12,056 nucleotides of DNA, taken from contig CALAKR010000327.1 in assembly GCA_937923225.1 (NCBI GenBank), positions 1-12,056 of the forward strand, read 5' to 3'. The DNA is from an uncultured Aquabacterium sp. Lineage in GTDB: Bacteria > Pseudomonadota > Gammaproteobacteria > Burkholderiales > Burkholderiaceae_C. Position 1 is the first letter of the stretch; each line of letters starts with the position of its first letter. The position numbers and the translations under genes are program-made. The notes beneath the pieces are model-generated. The model had not been told where the DNA came from, searched no databases, and worked only from the letters and a program-made list of their open reading frames with translations. This document shows, in pieces, positions 1 to 6,595 of the stretch.

Positions 1-175
1 GCACGCGCACCCCAGGTCGGATGGTGTCCGACATCAAGGCAATCTGGTGCAAGCCCAGGTAGATCAGGAAGAACGGCGAAGCCAGGGCGATGGCCATCAG
101 GCACCGGCTCGCAGGCGTGGTGCCGCTCAAGAGCCGCTCGAAGGCGCGGCGCAAAGATTCCAGCAATTGGTACAC
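1..175 (-). CDS. N-terminal part of an unrecognised membrane protein (cut by window edge)
   Basis: An open frame enters from the left edge and begins at a GTG at 173-175. An in-frame TAG lies four codons upstream (185-187), so the start must fall at or after this point. The 58 visible residues have a basic amphipathic beginning (YQLLESLRRAFERLL) and then one strongly hydrophobic stretch (about residues 27-45, LMAIALASPFFLIYLGL), as in a membrane anchor or the first helix of an integral membrane protein. An internal ATG at about residue 27 is another possible start but would remove the basic leader. No obvious Shine-Dalgarno sequence precedes the GTG. I do not recognise the family, and the visible part is too short to assign a function. 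It is divergent from the holin-like gene at 304. Confidence 0.55.
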   Translation of the reverse strand, partial: MYQLLESLRRAFERLLSGTTPASRCLMAIALASPFFLIYLGLHQIALMSDTIRPGVRV

Positions 176-239
176 AGCCGCAGACTATGAGGCCAGGCCG
201 GGCACGGCGCCCGGTGTCTTCCCTGCCCAGTCGCGCAAA

Positions 240-257
240 CGTGACAGCTATGTCACG
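240..257. promoter_or_regulatory. Inverted repeat between divergent genes, possible operator
   Basis: Two perfect 7-bp arms, CGTGACA and TGTCACG, flank the 4-bp centre GCTA. The site lies in the 128-bp gap between the left-edge membrane gene (start 175, minus) and the holin-like gene (start 304, plus). The arms resemble CRP/FNR-type half sites (GTGA..TCAC), but the spacing between them is 8 bp rather than the 6 bp of a CRP site, so I do not assign a regulator. It could also form a short hairpin. That it acts as an operator is inference from symmetry and position. Confidence 0.35.
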
Positions 258-303
258 GTTATGCGCTCCAGCATCATGGGCCAAGCGGCGCTATGCTGTC
301 CAC

Positions 304-672
304 ATGAAACTGATTCTGAAATGGCTGCTGTTGTCGGCGGCGCTGCTGCTGGTGTCCCAATGGGACAGCGGCATCGAGGTCAAGAATTTCGGCGCGGCCA
401 TGCTGGCGGCCCTGGTGCTGGGCCTGCTGAACGCCGTGGTGCGCCCCTTGCTGGTGATCCTGACCCTGCCTGTGACATTGCTCACGCTGGGCCTGTTCCT
501 GTTCGTGATCAACGCGATCACCTTCCAGATGGCCTCGGGCCTGCTGGAAGGCTTCCATGTGGCCAGCTTCTGGGACGCGCTGCTGGGCTCGGTGCTCTAC
601 AGCCTGTGGGGCCTCGTCATCGACGTGGCGCTGGAGCGACTGATGCCCAGCCGCCGCGTGGACATCTCCTGA
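304..672 (+). CDS. Phage holin family (YvlD-like) small integral membrane protein
   Basis: This 122-residue protein is almost entirely hydrophobic, with about four membrane segments near residues 4-19, 30-47, 49-75 and 88-109. The central run NAVVRPLLVILTLPVTLLTLG is characteristic of the family named 'phage holin family protein' (the four-TM YvlD group, Pfam Phage_holin_4_2). Despite the name, most members are chromosomal genes without a shown lysis role, and there are no phage genes here. The ATG at 304 is chosen because it opens directly into the first membrane helix (MKLILKWLLLS). The frame is open further upstream but gives unconvincing sequence. The Shine-Dalgarno sequence is weak. The C-terminus is short and charged (LERLMPSRRVDIS). 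The gene ends only 5 bp before the stop of the convergent cysB-like gene. Function is unknown; the family assignment is fairly sure. Confidence 0.85.
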   Translation: MKLILKWLLLSAALLLVSQWDSGIEVKNFGAAMLAALVLGLLNAVVRPLLVILTLPVTLLTLGLFLFVINAITFQMASGLLEGFHVASFWDALLGSVLYSLWGLVIDVALERLMPSRRVDIS

Positions 673-686
673 TCTGATCAGATGTC
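661..686. terminator. Symmetric element at convergent gene ends, possible weak bidirectional terminator
   Basis: GACATCT (661-667) and AGATGTC (680-686) form perfect 7-bp arms around a 12-nt loop, and inside them lies a perfect 12-bp palindrome, ATCTGATCAGAT (672-683). The element spans the last codons and stop of the holin-like gene and the last codons and stop of the cysB-like gene. No run of T follows on either strand, so it is not a classical intrinsic terminator. A role in limiting read-through between the two convergent genes is inference. Confidence 0.3.
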
Positions 687-1622
687 GAAGCTTTCGCCCA
701 CCTCAGCGCGCATGGCCTGCTCGACCACCCGGCGCGTGAGCGGCGGTGCAAACGTCTCGATGAACGAATACACATAGCCGCGCAGGAAGGCGCCCCGGCG
801 GAAAGCCAGGCGCGTCATGTTGACGGCGAACAGGTGACCCGCGTCGATGGCGCGCAGGTTGCGATCACGTTCTTCGTCATACGCGATGGAGGCGACCACG
901 CCCACGCCCAGGCCGAGCTCGGCATAGGTCTTGATCACGTCGGCGTCCATGGCGGTCAGCACGATGCTGGGCTGCACGCCTTCACGGGCAAAGGCCTCGT
1001 CGATGTGCGAGCGGCCGGTGTAGCCCGCGTCATACGTCACCAGGGGGTAGCGCGCCAGGCGCTGCAGCGTCAGGGGCTGGCCGTCGAGCAGCGGGTGGCC
1101 GATGGGCACCACCACGCTGTGCGTCCAGCGGTAGCACGGCAGGGTGACGAGCTGGTCGTACTGGGCCAGGGCTTCGGTGGCGATGCCGATGTCGGCCTCG
1201 CCGCTGATCAGCATCTGGGCCACCTGGCGGGGCGAGCCCTGGTGCAGGTTCAGGGTGACCTGGGGATACAGCAGGCGGAAGTCACGCACGGCCGACGGCA
1301 GGGCATAACGCGCTTGTGAGTGAGTGGCCGCTATCGACAAAGGGCCCGCATCGTGTTGAGAGAAGTCACGCGAGGCGTTGCGCAGGTTGTCCGAATCGGC
1401 CAGCAGGCGCTCGATGATGGGCAGCACCTGGGTGCCGGGTTCGGTCAGGCCCGTCAGGCGCTTGCCGGCCCGCACGAACAGCTCGATGCCCAGCTCGTCT
1501 TCCAGCTCGCGGATCTGGCGGCTCACGCCCGGCTGCGAAGTGTGCAGGGCCTGGGCGACCTCGGTCAGGTTGAAGCCGCGCCGGACCGCTTCGCGCACCG
1601 ATCGCAATTGCTGGAAGTTCAT
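678..1622 (-). CDS. cysB: CysB-type LysR family transcriptional regulator
   Basis: This 314-residue protein has an N-terminal winged helix-turn-helix (about residues 1-60, with NLTEVAQALHTSQPGVSRQI as recognition region) and a periplasmic-binding-protein-like effector domain (about 93-300). The ligand motif ATHSQARYALP at 99-109 corresponds to the sulfate/N-acetylserine-binding THTQARYALP of enterobacterial CysB; the second Thr is conservatively Ser102. CysB proteins activate sulfate uptake and cysteine synthesis genes with N-acetylserine as inducer. The start at 1622 (MNFQQLRSVREA) matches the family and has an AGAGAGGG sequence just upstream; the longer reading from 1676 adds 18 residues that do not look like the family. 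No cysteine genes are in the window, so the exact regulon, including possible overlap with Cbl-like roles, is inferred. It is divergent from a two-component pair. Confidence 0.88.
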   Translation of the reverse strand: MNFQQLRSVREAVRRGFNLTEVAQALHTSQPGVSRQIRELEDELGIELFVRAGKRLTGLTEPGTQVLPIIERLLADSDNLRNASRDFSQHDAGPLSIAATHSQARYALPSAVRDFRLLYPQVTLNLHQGSPRQVAQMLISGEADIGIATEALAQYDQLVTLPCYRWTHSVVVPIGHPLLDGQPLTLQRLARYPLVTYDAGYTGRSHIDEAFAREGVQPSIVLTAMDADVIKTYAELGLGVGVVASIAYDEERDRNLRAIDAGHLFAVNMTRLAFRRGAFLRGYVYSFIETFAPPLTRRVVEQAMRAEVGESFDI

Positions 1623-1665
1623 AACACCCTCTCTAAATGCGGTCTGCGCATTTTGGACAGGCTTT

Positions 1666-1694
1666 ATTATGAGCAAAACAACTATTTTGTTCTA
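1666..1694 (-). promoter_or_regulatory. Candidate cysB promoter with an internal dyad (possible autoregulatory site)
   Basis: On the minus strand CATAAT (1666-1671) is a good -10 element, with a weak -35 TAGAAC (1689-1694) 17 bp upstream. Transcription would begin about 37 nt before the cysB start codon. Between and over these elements lie two nested dyads, AACAA-CTATT-TTGTT (1677-1691) and CAAAA-CAACTA-TTTTG (1674-1689), in a locally AT-rich patch unlike the GC-rich surroundings. LysR regulators commonly repress their own promoter from such sites. The promoter call and the autoregulation are inference. Confidence 0.35.
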
Positions 1695-1887
1695 TCGATC
1701 TGCGCAAAGCGAGGAAGCACATGCCCCTTGCAGCGCATGCGTGCTAAACGAAGGTTTACACACATGCACGGCGGGAACCTTTCATCGACAATGCGCAGCA
1801 ACGGATCGACACGCGCTGTCAGGTCACGACCACAAAAGGCATCTGCTCAGGGCACTTTCTTGATCTCTCCGTACGGTTGGTGAGGTA
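1695..1887. other. Remainder of the cysB / two-component divergent intergenic region
   Basis: No convincing gene is seen here. Sequence features are: the palindrome TGCGCA at 1701-1706 and 1792-1797, with a third copy in the cysB leader at 1645-1650; the palindrome CGCATGCG at 1734-1741; and a 6-bp inverted repeat AAGGTT (1751-1756) / AACCTT (1776-1781). A TTTACA at 1755-1760 could be a -35 element for the response regulator, but the best -10 (TTTCAT, 1780-1785) is 19 bp away and poor. A GGTGA at 1879-1883 is a reasonable ribosome binding site for the ATG at 1888. Confidence 0.3.
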
Positions 1888-2583
1888 ATGGCAGCCGTGC
1901 GCGTTCTGATCATCGATGACCATCCGCTGTTCCGCGAAGGGCTCAAGAGCCTGCTGCTGACGCTGGACCCCACCACCCACGTGCAGCAATGCGCCCGGGT
2001 GCTGGACGCTTGCGCCCTGCCCGATGCGGAGCTGATCGAACTGGTGCTGCTGGACCTGAACCTGCCCGGTGCCAGCCGGCTCGATGCCCTGGCCGCCGTG
2101 CGGGGGCACTTCGAGGCTGCCAGCGTGGTGATCGTCTCGGGTGACGACGACCCGGCCACCATCGAGGCCTGCATCCAGGCCGGTGCGGCCGGCTTCATTC
2201 CCAAGGACACCGACCCGGCCGCCACCGTGCAGGCCCTGCGCGGCGTGACCAGCCAGGGCATCTACCTGCCCCCGCAGGCGCTGGCCGCGCGTGCGCAGCG
2301 TGTCGCACCCGCCCCGCTGCAGTTCACCCCGCACGCCCCCGTCGCCGAGGCCTTCAGCGACCGGCAGATGGCCGTGCTGCACAGCCTGCTGCAGGGCAAG
2401 TCCAACAAGCTGATCGCGCGCGACATCGGCATCGCCGAAGGCACGGTCAAAGCGCACCTGTGGGCCGTCTACCAGCGCCTGGGCGTGAGCAACCGGGCCC
2501 AGGCCATGTACCGAGCCCACGAACTGGGATTGGTCGGCCAGCTGGGCCCACGCCCCGCCCCTCGCAAAAAGCGCGAATGGTAG
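1888..2583 (+). CDS. NarL/LuxR-type response regulator
   Basis: This 231-residue protein has a receiver domain (about 1-120) and a LuxR-type DNA-binding domain (about 156-215), joined by a Pro/Ala-rich linker (about 130-155). Receiver residues are all present: acidic pair D10-D11, phosphoacceptor D56 in LLDLNLP, S84 (switch Ser/Thr) and K106. The helix-turn-helix reads KSNKLIARDIGIAEGTVKAH with the usual following LGVSNRAQA. The C-terminal tail is basic (PRPAPRKKREW). The ATG at 1888 is preceded by GGTGA. The gene overlaps the histidine kinase start by 7 bp (ATGGTAG), so the two are very probably translationally coupled partners. The protein would bind DNA when phosphorylated; the target genes and signal are unknown. 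It is divergent from cysB, but I see no direct sign of a functional link. Confidence 0.92.
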   Translation: MAAVRVLIIDDHPLFREGLKSLLLTLDPTTHVQQCARVLDACALPDAELIELVLLDLNLPGASRLDALAAVRGHFEAASVVIVSGDDDPATIEACIQAGAAGFIPKDTDPAATVQALRGVTSQGIYLPPQALAARAQRVAPAPLQFTPHAPVAEAFSDRQMAVLHSLLQGKSNKLIARDIGIAEGTVKAHLWAVYQRLGVSNRAQAMYRAHELGLVGQLGPRPAPRKKREW

Positions 2584-4340
2584 CCCCCGGCGCCCAGCCC
2601 CTGCAGGCCCCGCCGCGGCCGGTGGCGCACGAGGTGCTGGGCCTGGTGGCGCGGCACGTCTCGCGCATTCCCTTCCCGGTGTTTTTGGCCGCGCTGCTGA
2701 TCGCGATGATGGCGCTGCGCACGCATGCCCTGCCCGTGGTGGCCGCCTGGCTGGGCTTGACGACCGGCGTGCTGGTGCTGCGCTGGGTGTTCCTGCGGCG
2801 CCCCCCGCCATCCCATGCCCCGCACCGCAACGCCATGCGCTGCGCGATCCTGCTGAGCGGCCTCAACGGCGTGGCCCATGCCTCGAGCATGCTGTTCTTC
2901 CCGGGCATGGGCGATCTGGAACGGGCCGTGCTGACCATGCTGCTGACCGGGCTGTCGAGCGCCGCCGTGAGCAGCACCGCCGGCCACCCGGGCATCTACC
3001 GCGCCTATGCCATGCCGGTGATGCTGGCCCTGGCCGCCGCCTGGGGCTTCACGCCAGAGCCCGTCGGCCCCGATGCCAAGGGCTGGCTGGGGCCTTCGAT
3101 GGGCGTGCTGCTGGTGATGTACCTGGCGATCCTGCTCTCGCTGGCGCGGGACAACCACCAGGCCCTGCACAGCGCCGTGGACATGCGCGGCCGCGAATAC
3201 CTGCTCAATGAGGAGCTGCGCCAGGCCCTGGCCCAGGCCGAGCAGGCCAATGCCGCCAAGACACGCTTCCTGGCCTCGGCCAGCCATGACCTGCGCCAGC
3301 CCCTGCACACCCTGTCGCTGTTCAGCGCCTCGCTGAACACGGGTGAGCTTTCGCCGCGCGGCCAGGCCATCGTCAACCACATGAACAGCGCGCTCAAGGC
3401 GCTGGGCGAGCAGCTCTCGGGCCTGCTGGACCTGTCGCGCCTGGACGCCGGCATCGTCGAATCACGCCTGCGCACGACCGCCCTGGCCCCGCTGCTCACG
3501 CAGATGCAGCAGGCCTGCGCGCCGGTGGCCGCCGCCAAGGGCCTGCGCCTGGTGCTGGAGTGCGATGACGACCTGCTGGCCGCCCACACCGATGCCGCCC
3601 ACCTGAACCGCATCGTGCGCAACCTGCTGGACAACGCGCTGAAGTACTGCGATGCCGGCACCGTGTGGATCCGCGCCGGCTGGCGGGGCGGGCGCGCCCT
3701 CATCACCATCAAGGACACGGGCCGGGGCATCCCGCCGGAGCACCAGGGCCGCGTCTTCGAAGAGTTCTTCCAGCTGGACAACCCCGAGCGCGACCGCGGC
3801 AAGGGCCTGGGGCTGGGCCTGTCCATCGTGCAGCGGCTGTCGCAGCTGCTGGGCATCGCGCTGCGCCTGCAGTCCGAGCCCGGTGTGGGCACCGAGGTGA
3901 CCCTGCTGCTGCCGCCGCCCCAGGGCCCGTTGCCCGACACGAGTGAGCCCGATCCGGTCCCGCCGACCATGCCCTCGTGCCACATGCTGGTGATCGACGA
4001 CGAGGCCAACGTGCGCACCGCCATGGAGGCGCTGCTGACCTCGATGGGTTGCCGCGTGACCCTGGCCGCCTGCACCGACGAGGCCATGCGCCTGGCCGCC
4101 CTGGATCCGCCCGACGTGGTGCTGGCCGACCTGCGCCTGCGCGGCGATCAAAGCGGCATCAAGGCCATCCGCAAGCTTCGCCAGCAGCAGCCCGGGCTGC
4201 CCGCCCTGCTGATCAGTGGCGACACGGCTCCCGAGCGCCTGCGCGAGGCGCGTGCCGAAGGTCTGATCCTGCTGCACAAGCCCGTGGCGGTCGAAACCCT
4301 GCTCACGGCGATCCAGCAGACGCTGGAGGGCGACGCCTAG
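2577..4340 (+). CDS. Membrane hybrid histidine kinase with C-terminal receiver
   Basis: This 587-residue protein has about six hydrophobic segments between residues 33 and 190 (near 33-47, 51-73, 89-110, 117-133, 143-158, 171-189) as a membrane sensor without a large periplasmic domain. A coiled segment (about 200-228) leads to the H-box ASHDLRQPLHTL with phosphoacceptor H237, then N-box NLLDNALKY (349-357), G1 DTGRGI (380-385), F-box FEEFF (394-398) and G2 GKGLGLGLSIV (408-418). After a Pro-rich linker (446-466) comes a receiver (about 468-585) with D474/D475, phosphoacceptor D518, S547 and K568. The start at 2577 is chosen because it overlaps the regulator's stop, the usual coupled layout; an upstream GTG reading (2460) would give low-complexity sequence. 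It should autophosphorylate and pass phosphate to its own receiver and/or the upstream regulator. The signal is unknown. Confidence 0.9.
   Translation: MVAPGAQPLQAPPRPVAHEVLGLVARHVSRIPFPVFLAALLIAMMALRTHALPVVAAWLGLTTGVLVLRWVFLRRPPPSHAPHRNAMRCAILLSGLNGVAHASSMLFFPGMGDLERAVLTMLLTGLSSAAVSSTAGHPGIYRAYAMPVMLALAAAWGFTPEPVGPDAKGWLGPSMGVLLVMYLAILLSLARDNHQALHSAVDMRGREYLLNEELRQALAQAEQANAAKTRFLASASHDLRQPLHTLSLFSASLNTGELSPRGQAIVNHMNSALKALGEQLSGLLDLSRLDAGIVESRLRTTALAPLLTQMQQACAPVAAAKGLRLVLECDDDLLAAHTDAAHLNRIVRNLLDNALKYCDAGTVWIRAGWRGGRALITIKDTGRGIPPEHQGRVFEEFFQLDNPERDRGKGLGLGLSIVQRLSQLLGIALRLQSEPGVGTEVTLLLPPPQGPLPDTSEPDPVPPTMPSCHMLVIDDEANVRTAMEALLTSMGCRVTLAACTDEAMRLAALDPPDVVLADLRLRGDQSGIKAIRKLRQQQPGLPALLISGDTAPERLREARAEGLILLHKPVAVETLLTAIQQTLEGDA
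4337..4340. other. CTAG shared by two convergent stop codons
   Basis: The kinase stop TAG is 4338-4340 on the plus strand, and the pncC stop TAG is 4339-4337 on the minus strand. The two genes therefore overlap tail to tail within a single palindromic CTAG, leaving no intergenic space for a terminator of either gene. Confidence 0.9.
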
Positions 4341-4849
4341 GCCTGGCCAGGCGCTGCCAGCGCGAGCACGCCTTGCAGCGCCACCACACAGGTCTGCCAG
4401 CGAACGGCGGCGCGGTCTCCGTTGAACAGGTGGCACCGCGCCTGCGTGGGCTGGCCCTGGCAGGCCCATGCCAGCCACACCGTGCCCACGGGCTTGTCGG
4501 CAGAACCGCCCCCTGGCCCTGCGATGCCCGTGACGGCAACCGCCACGGTGGCCTTGGAACGCGCCAGCACCCCTTCGGCCATCGCCCGGGCCACGGGCTC
4601 ACTCACCGCCCCATGCGCCAAGATCAGCGCAGGATCGACCCCCAGCAGTTCGCTCTTGGCCTCGTTGCTGTAGCTGACCACGCCACGGTCGAACCACGCG
4701 CTGGAGCCTGCCAGTTCGGTGCACGAGGCCGCGATCAGCCCGCCGGTGCAGGATTCGGCCGTGGCCATCATCCAGCGCTTTGCAGGCAGCGCCCGGGCCA
4801 GTTCGGCCACGGCGGCCATCACCTTCGCTTGTGCATCAGTCGTCGTCAT
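4337..4849 (-). CDS. pncC: Nicotinamide-nucleotide amidase (CinA C-terminal domain family)
   Basis: This 170-residue protein is the stand-alone CinA C-terminal domain, about the family's usual 160-170 residues. It hydrolyses nicotinamide mononucleotide to nicotinate mononucleotide and ammonia, recycling pyridine nucleotide, in the cytoplasm. Diagnostic motifs are AESCTGGLIA (31-40, with the active-site serine), VVSYSNEAK (57-65), VTGIAGPGGG (106-115) and KPVGTVW (119-125). The N-terminal molybdopterin-binding-like domain of full CinA is absent, as is normal for PncC. The start at 4849 overlaps the pgpA stop (ATGA) and has a G-rich sequence (GGGGGGGC) directly upstream, so translation is probably coupled to pgpA. 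It is the last gene of the thiL-pgpA-pncC cluster. Older annotations call this family competence/damage-inducible CinA; nothing here suggests a competence role. Confidence 0.92.
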   Translation of the reverse strand: MTTTDAQAKVMAAVAELARALPAKRWMMATAESCTGGLIAASCTELAGSSAWFDRGVVSYSNEAKSELLGVDPALILAHGAVSEPVARAMAEGVLARSKATVAVAVTGIAGPGGGSADKPVGTVWLAWACQGQPTQARCHLFNGDRAAVRWQTCVVALQGVLALAAPGQA

Positions 4850-5463
4850 GCGCCCCCCCATGGCAGCCAGGACAGCCAGGGCCGCAGCGCCACGCCCAGG
4901 GCCAGCACGATCAGCGTGCACAGCGCGGCCACGAAATCGTCCAGCATGATGCCCAGCCCCTGCGCCCAGCCGATGGCTTGACCCGGCCGGTGCTTGAACA
5001 AGCCATCGGCCCAGGCCACCGGCCCCGGCTTGGCGGCATCGAAATAGCGGAACAGCGCGAAGGCCAGCAACTGCCCCCCAAAGCCCAGGGGCGAGGCCAC
5101 CCACAGCACGAGCCAGAAGGCCAGGATCTCGTCGATCACGACCGAGGAGGGATCAGCCACCCGCAGGCTGCGCGCAGCGTGCGTGCTGGCCCACCAGCCC
5201 ACCAGCGTGCCCACACCGATCAGGCAGGCCCAACGCAGGTCGGCCTGGGCGCCCTGCCCCCACCAGTGCTCCAGCACCAGGAAACTGGCCCAGGCCCACA
5301 GCGTGCCCACCGTGCCGGGCGCGGCCGGGCTCAGGCCGCTGCCGGCGCCGAAGGCGATGAAATGGGCAGGGTGGCTCAGCAGCAGGCCCATTGAGGGACG
5401 GCGGGGCGCGGGCGGCGCCGCAGGGTCTGCAGGCGCGGAGGAGGACGGCGCTTCAGCGTTCAT
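4846..5463 (-). CDS. pgpA: Phosphatidylglycerophosphatase A
   Basis: This 205-residue membrane enzyme dephosphorylates phosphatidylglycerophosphate to phosphatidylglycerol in the inner membrane. Family motifs are clear: GAGSGLSPAAPGTVGTL (39-55), VVIDEILAFWL (108-118), FRYFDAAKPGPV (138-149) and GLGIMLDDFVAAL (169-181). Hydrophobic segments lie near 52-66, 79-91, 111-138 and 176-193. Compared with typical PgpA (about 160-170 residues) it has an N-terminal extension of about 25 residues rich in Ala, Pro and Ser (residues 2-22), probably disordered. An internal start at Met25 (MGLLLSHPAHFIAFG) would give a standard-length protein, so the true start is uncertain. It lies 44 bp after thiL and overlaps pncC by 4 bp; the three are likely one operon although their pathways differ. 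Confidence 0.92.
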   Translation of the reverse strand: MNAEAPSSSAPADPAAPPAPRRPSMGLLLSHPAHFIAFGAGSGLSPAAPGTVGTLWAWASFLVLEHWWGQGAQADLRWACLIGVGTLVGWWASTHAARSLRVADPSSVVIDEILAFWLVLWVASPLGFGGQLLAFALFRYFDAAKPGPVAWADGLFKHRPGQAIGWAQGLGIMLDDFVAALCTLIVLALGVALRPWLSWLPWGGA

Positions 5464-5507
5464 GCAGGCATTGTCCCCCGGCGCGGCGCCCCCTGGCTCG
5501 CAGGGGC

Positions 5508-6509
5508 TCAGCCGGCCCTGAAGTGATCGAACGAGGTCCAGCGGTTGGACACGGGCTGCCCCGCCGGCCCCTCAGAGGCCCAGGCGCCATCGAGTACGCG
5601 CAGCCCAGGCTGCGCGTCAATCCGGCCAATGCGGTGCACCGGCACGCCCGCAGCCTGCCCGGCGGCCAGGACCTCGGCGTGACGTGACGTCGGCGCGGTG
5701 AAGAGCAGCTCATAGTCATCCCCGCCAGCCAGCACATGGTCATGCTGTTCGGCCTGCGGACAACAGGCCAGCCACGGGCTGATCGGCAAGGCCCCCAGCG
5801 CCATCACGGCCCCCACCCCGCTGCGCCGCAGCACATGCCCCAGATCACCCAGCAGGCCGTCGGACACATCAATGGCCGAGCTGGCCAGGCCGCGCAGCGC
5901 CAGGCCCAGCGCCACGCGCGGCGTGGGCTGCTCCATGCGCAGGCGCACGGCGTCGAACGTCGCGCCATCCAGTGGCGGGACCAGCGTGCCACGGAAGGCT
6001 TCGAGCGCCAGGCGTGCCTCACCAGGCCAGCCGCTCACCCAGAGCTCATCACCCGGCCGGGCGCCGCTGCGCAGCAGGGCCTGCCCTGCCGGCACTTCGC
6101 CCATCACCGTGATGCCGATCGCCAGCGGCCCGGCAGTGGTGTCGCCGCCGATCAGTTCGCAGCCATGCTCGTCGGCCAGGGCCAGCAGGCCGCCCGAGAA
6201 CCCCGCCAGCCAGGCTTGATCGACACGCGGCAAGGTCAGCGCCAGCGTGAAGGCCAGCGGCCTGGCGCCGCACGCGGCCAGGTCCGACAGGTTCACGGCC
6301 AGTGCCTTGTGGCCCAGCCGGGCCGGATCCACCGTAGACAGGAAATGCCGCCCCTCCACCAGGGTGTCGGTGGACACGGCCAGCTGCATGCCGGCGGCCG
6401 GCGCGATCACGGCGCAGTCATCGCCGTTGGGCACGATGGCGCGGCGCGGCCCCTGGCCCTGAGACCATTGGAAGTAGCGCGCGATAAGGTCGAATTCACC
6501 CAAGGACAT
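5508..6509 (-). CDS. thiL: Thiamine-monophosphate kinase
   Basis: This 333-residue cytoplasmic enzyme phosphorylates thiamine monophosphate with ATP to thiamine pyrophosphate, the last step of cofactor synthesis. Motifs in order are: MSLGEFDLIARYF at the N-terminus (typical of ThiL), NGDDCAVI (28-35), STDTLVEGRHF (46-56), NLSDLAACGARP (73-84), GGDTT (121-125), IDVSDGLLGDLGH (213-225) and GGDDYELLF (262-270). These Asp-rich loops bind the metal ions and nucleotide. The length matches the family. The start at 6509 was chosen by the conserved SxGEF beginning; the frame is open to 6542 but those 11 residues are not family-like. A GGGTGA lies about 13 nt upstream, a distant ribosome site. It is divergent from maeB with an 86-bp gap and is the first gene of the cluster with pgpA and pncC. 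Confidence 0.95.
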   Translation of the reverse strand: MSLGEFDLIARYFQWSQGQGPRRAIVPNGDDCAVIAPAAGMQLAVSTDTLVEGRHFLSTVDPARLGHKALAVNLSDLAACGARPLAFTLALTLPRVDQAWLAGFSGGLLALADEHGCELIGGDTTAGPLAIGITVMGEVPAGQALLRSGARPGDELWVSGWPGEARLALEAFRGTLVPPLDGATFDAVRLRMEQPTPRVALGLALRGLASSAIDVSDGLLGDLGHVLRRSGVGAVMALGALPISPWLACCPQAEQHDHVLAGGDDYELLFTAPTSRHAEVLAAGQAAGVPVHRIGRIDAQPGLRVLDGAWASEGPAGQPVSNRWTSFDHFRAG

Positions 6510-6563
6510 GCGCAGGATTGTCACCCTTGCGGCAATCCACAACCCACCTTGAACCGGAATTCC

Positions 6564-6569
6564 TACAAT
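6564..6569 (+). promoter_or_regulatory. Candidate -10 element for the malic enzyme gene
   Basis: TACAAT differs from the consensus -10 at one position and lies 26 bp upstream of the maeB ATG, giving a predicted short leader. No good -35 is found 16-18 bp upstream (6540-6547 reads C/A-rich). A TTGAAC at 6549-6554 is only 9 bp away, too close for a standard sigma-70 pair. An AGGG at 6581-6584 may serve as the ribosome binding site. Confidence 0.35.
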
Positions 6570-6595
6570 GTCGGGCTGAAAGGGCCGAATTCCCC

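Noticed and set aside
304..672. Prophage or lysis cassette suggested by the 'holin' family name
   Set aside because: No endolysin, spanin, structural phage gene, integrase or attachment site is nearby, and the YvlD-type holin-like family is commonly chromosomal.
1740..1800. Sigma-70 promoter for the response regulator (TTTACA with TTTCAT)
   Set aside because: The spacing of 19 bp and the poor -10 make it too weak to list as a separate feature; it is mentioned under the intergenic region.
1819..2811. Minus-strand open frame of 330 codons across the response regulator
   Set aside because: Low-complexity Gly/Ala/Arg/Gln sequence with no motif, opposite a complete receiver-LuxR protein.
3462..4478. 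Minus-strand open frame opposite the histidine kinase
   Set aside because: The translation is Gly/Gln/Arg/His-rich with no domain, and it also runs through pncC in another register; it is a shadow of the real genes.
6510..6595. TPP riboswitch or divergent promoter pair upstream of thiL
   Set aside because: The gap is 86 bp and lacks recognisable thi-box sequence; thiamine kinase genes in proteobacteria are usually not riboswitch controlled.
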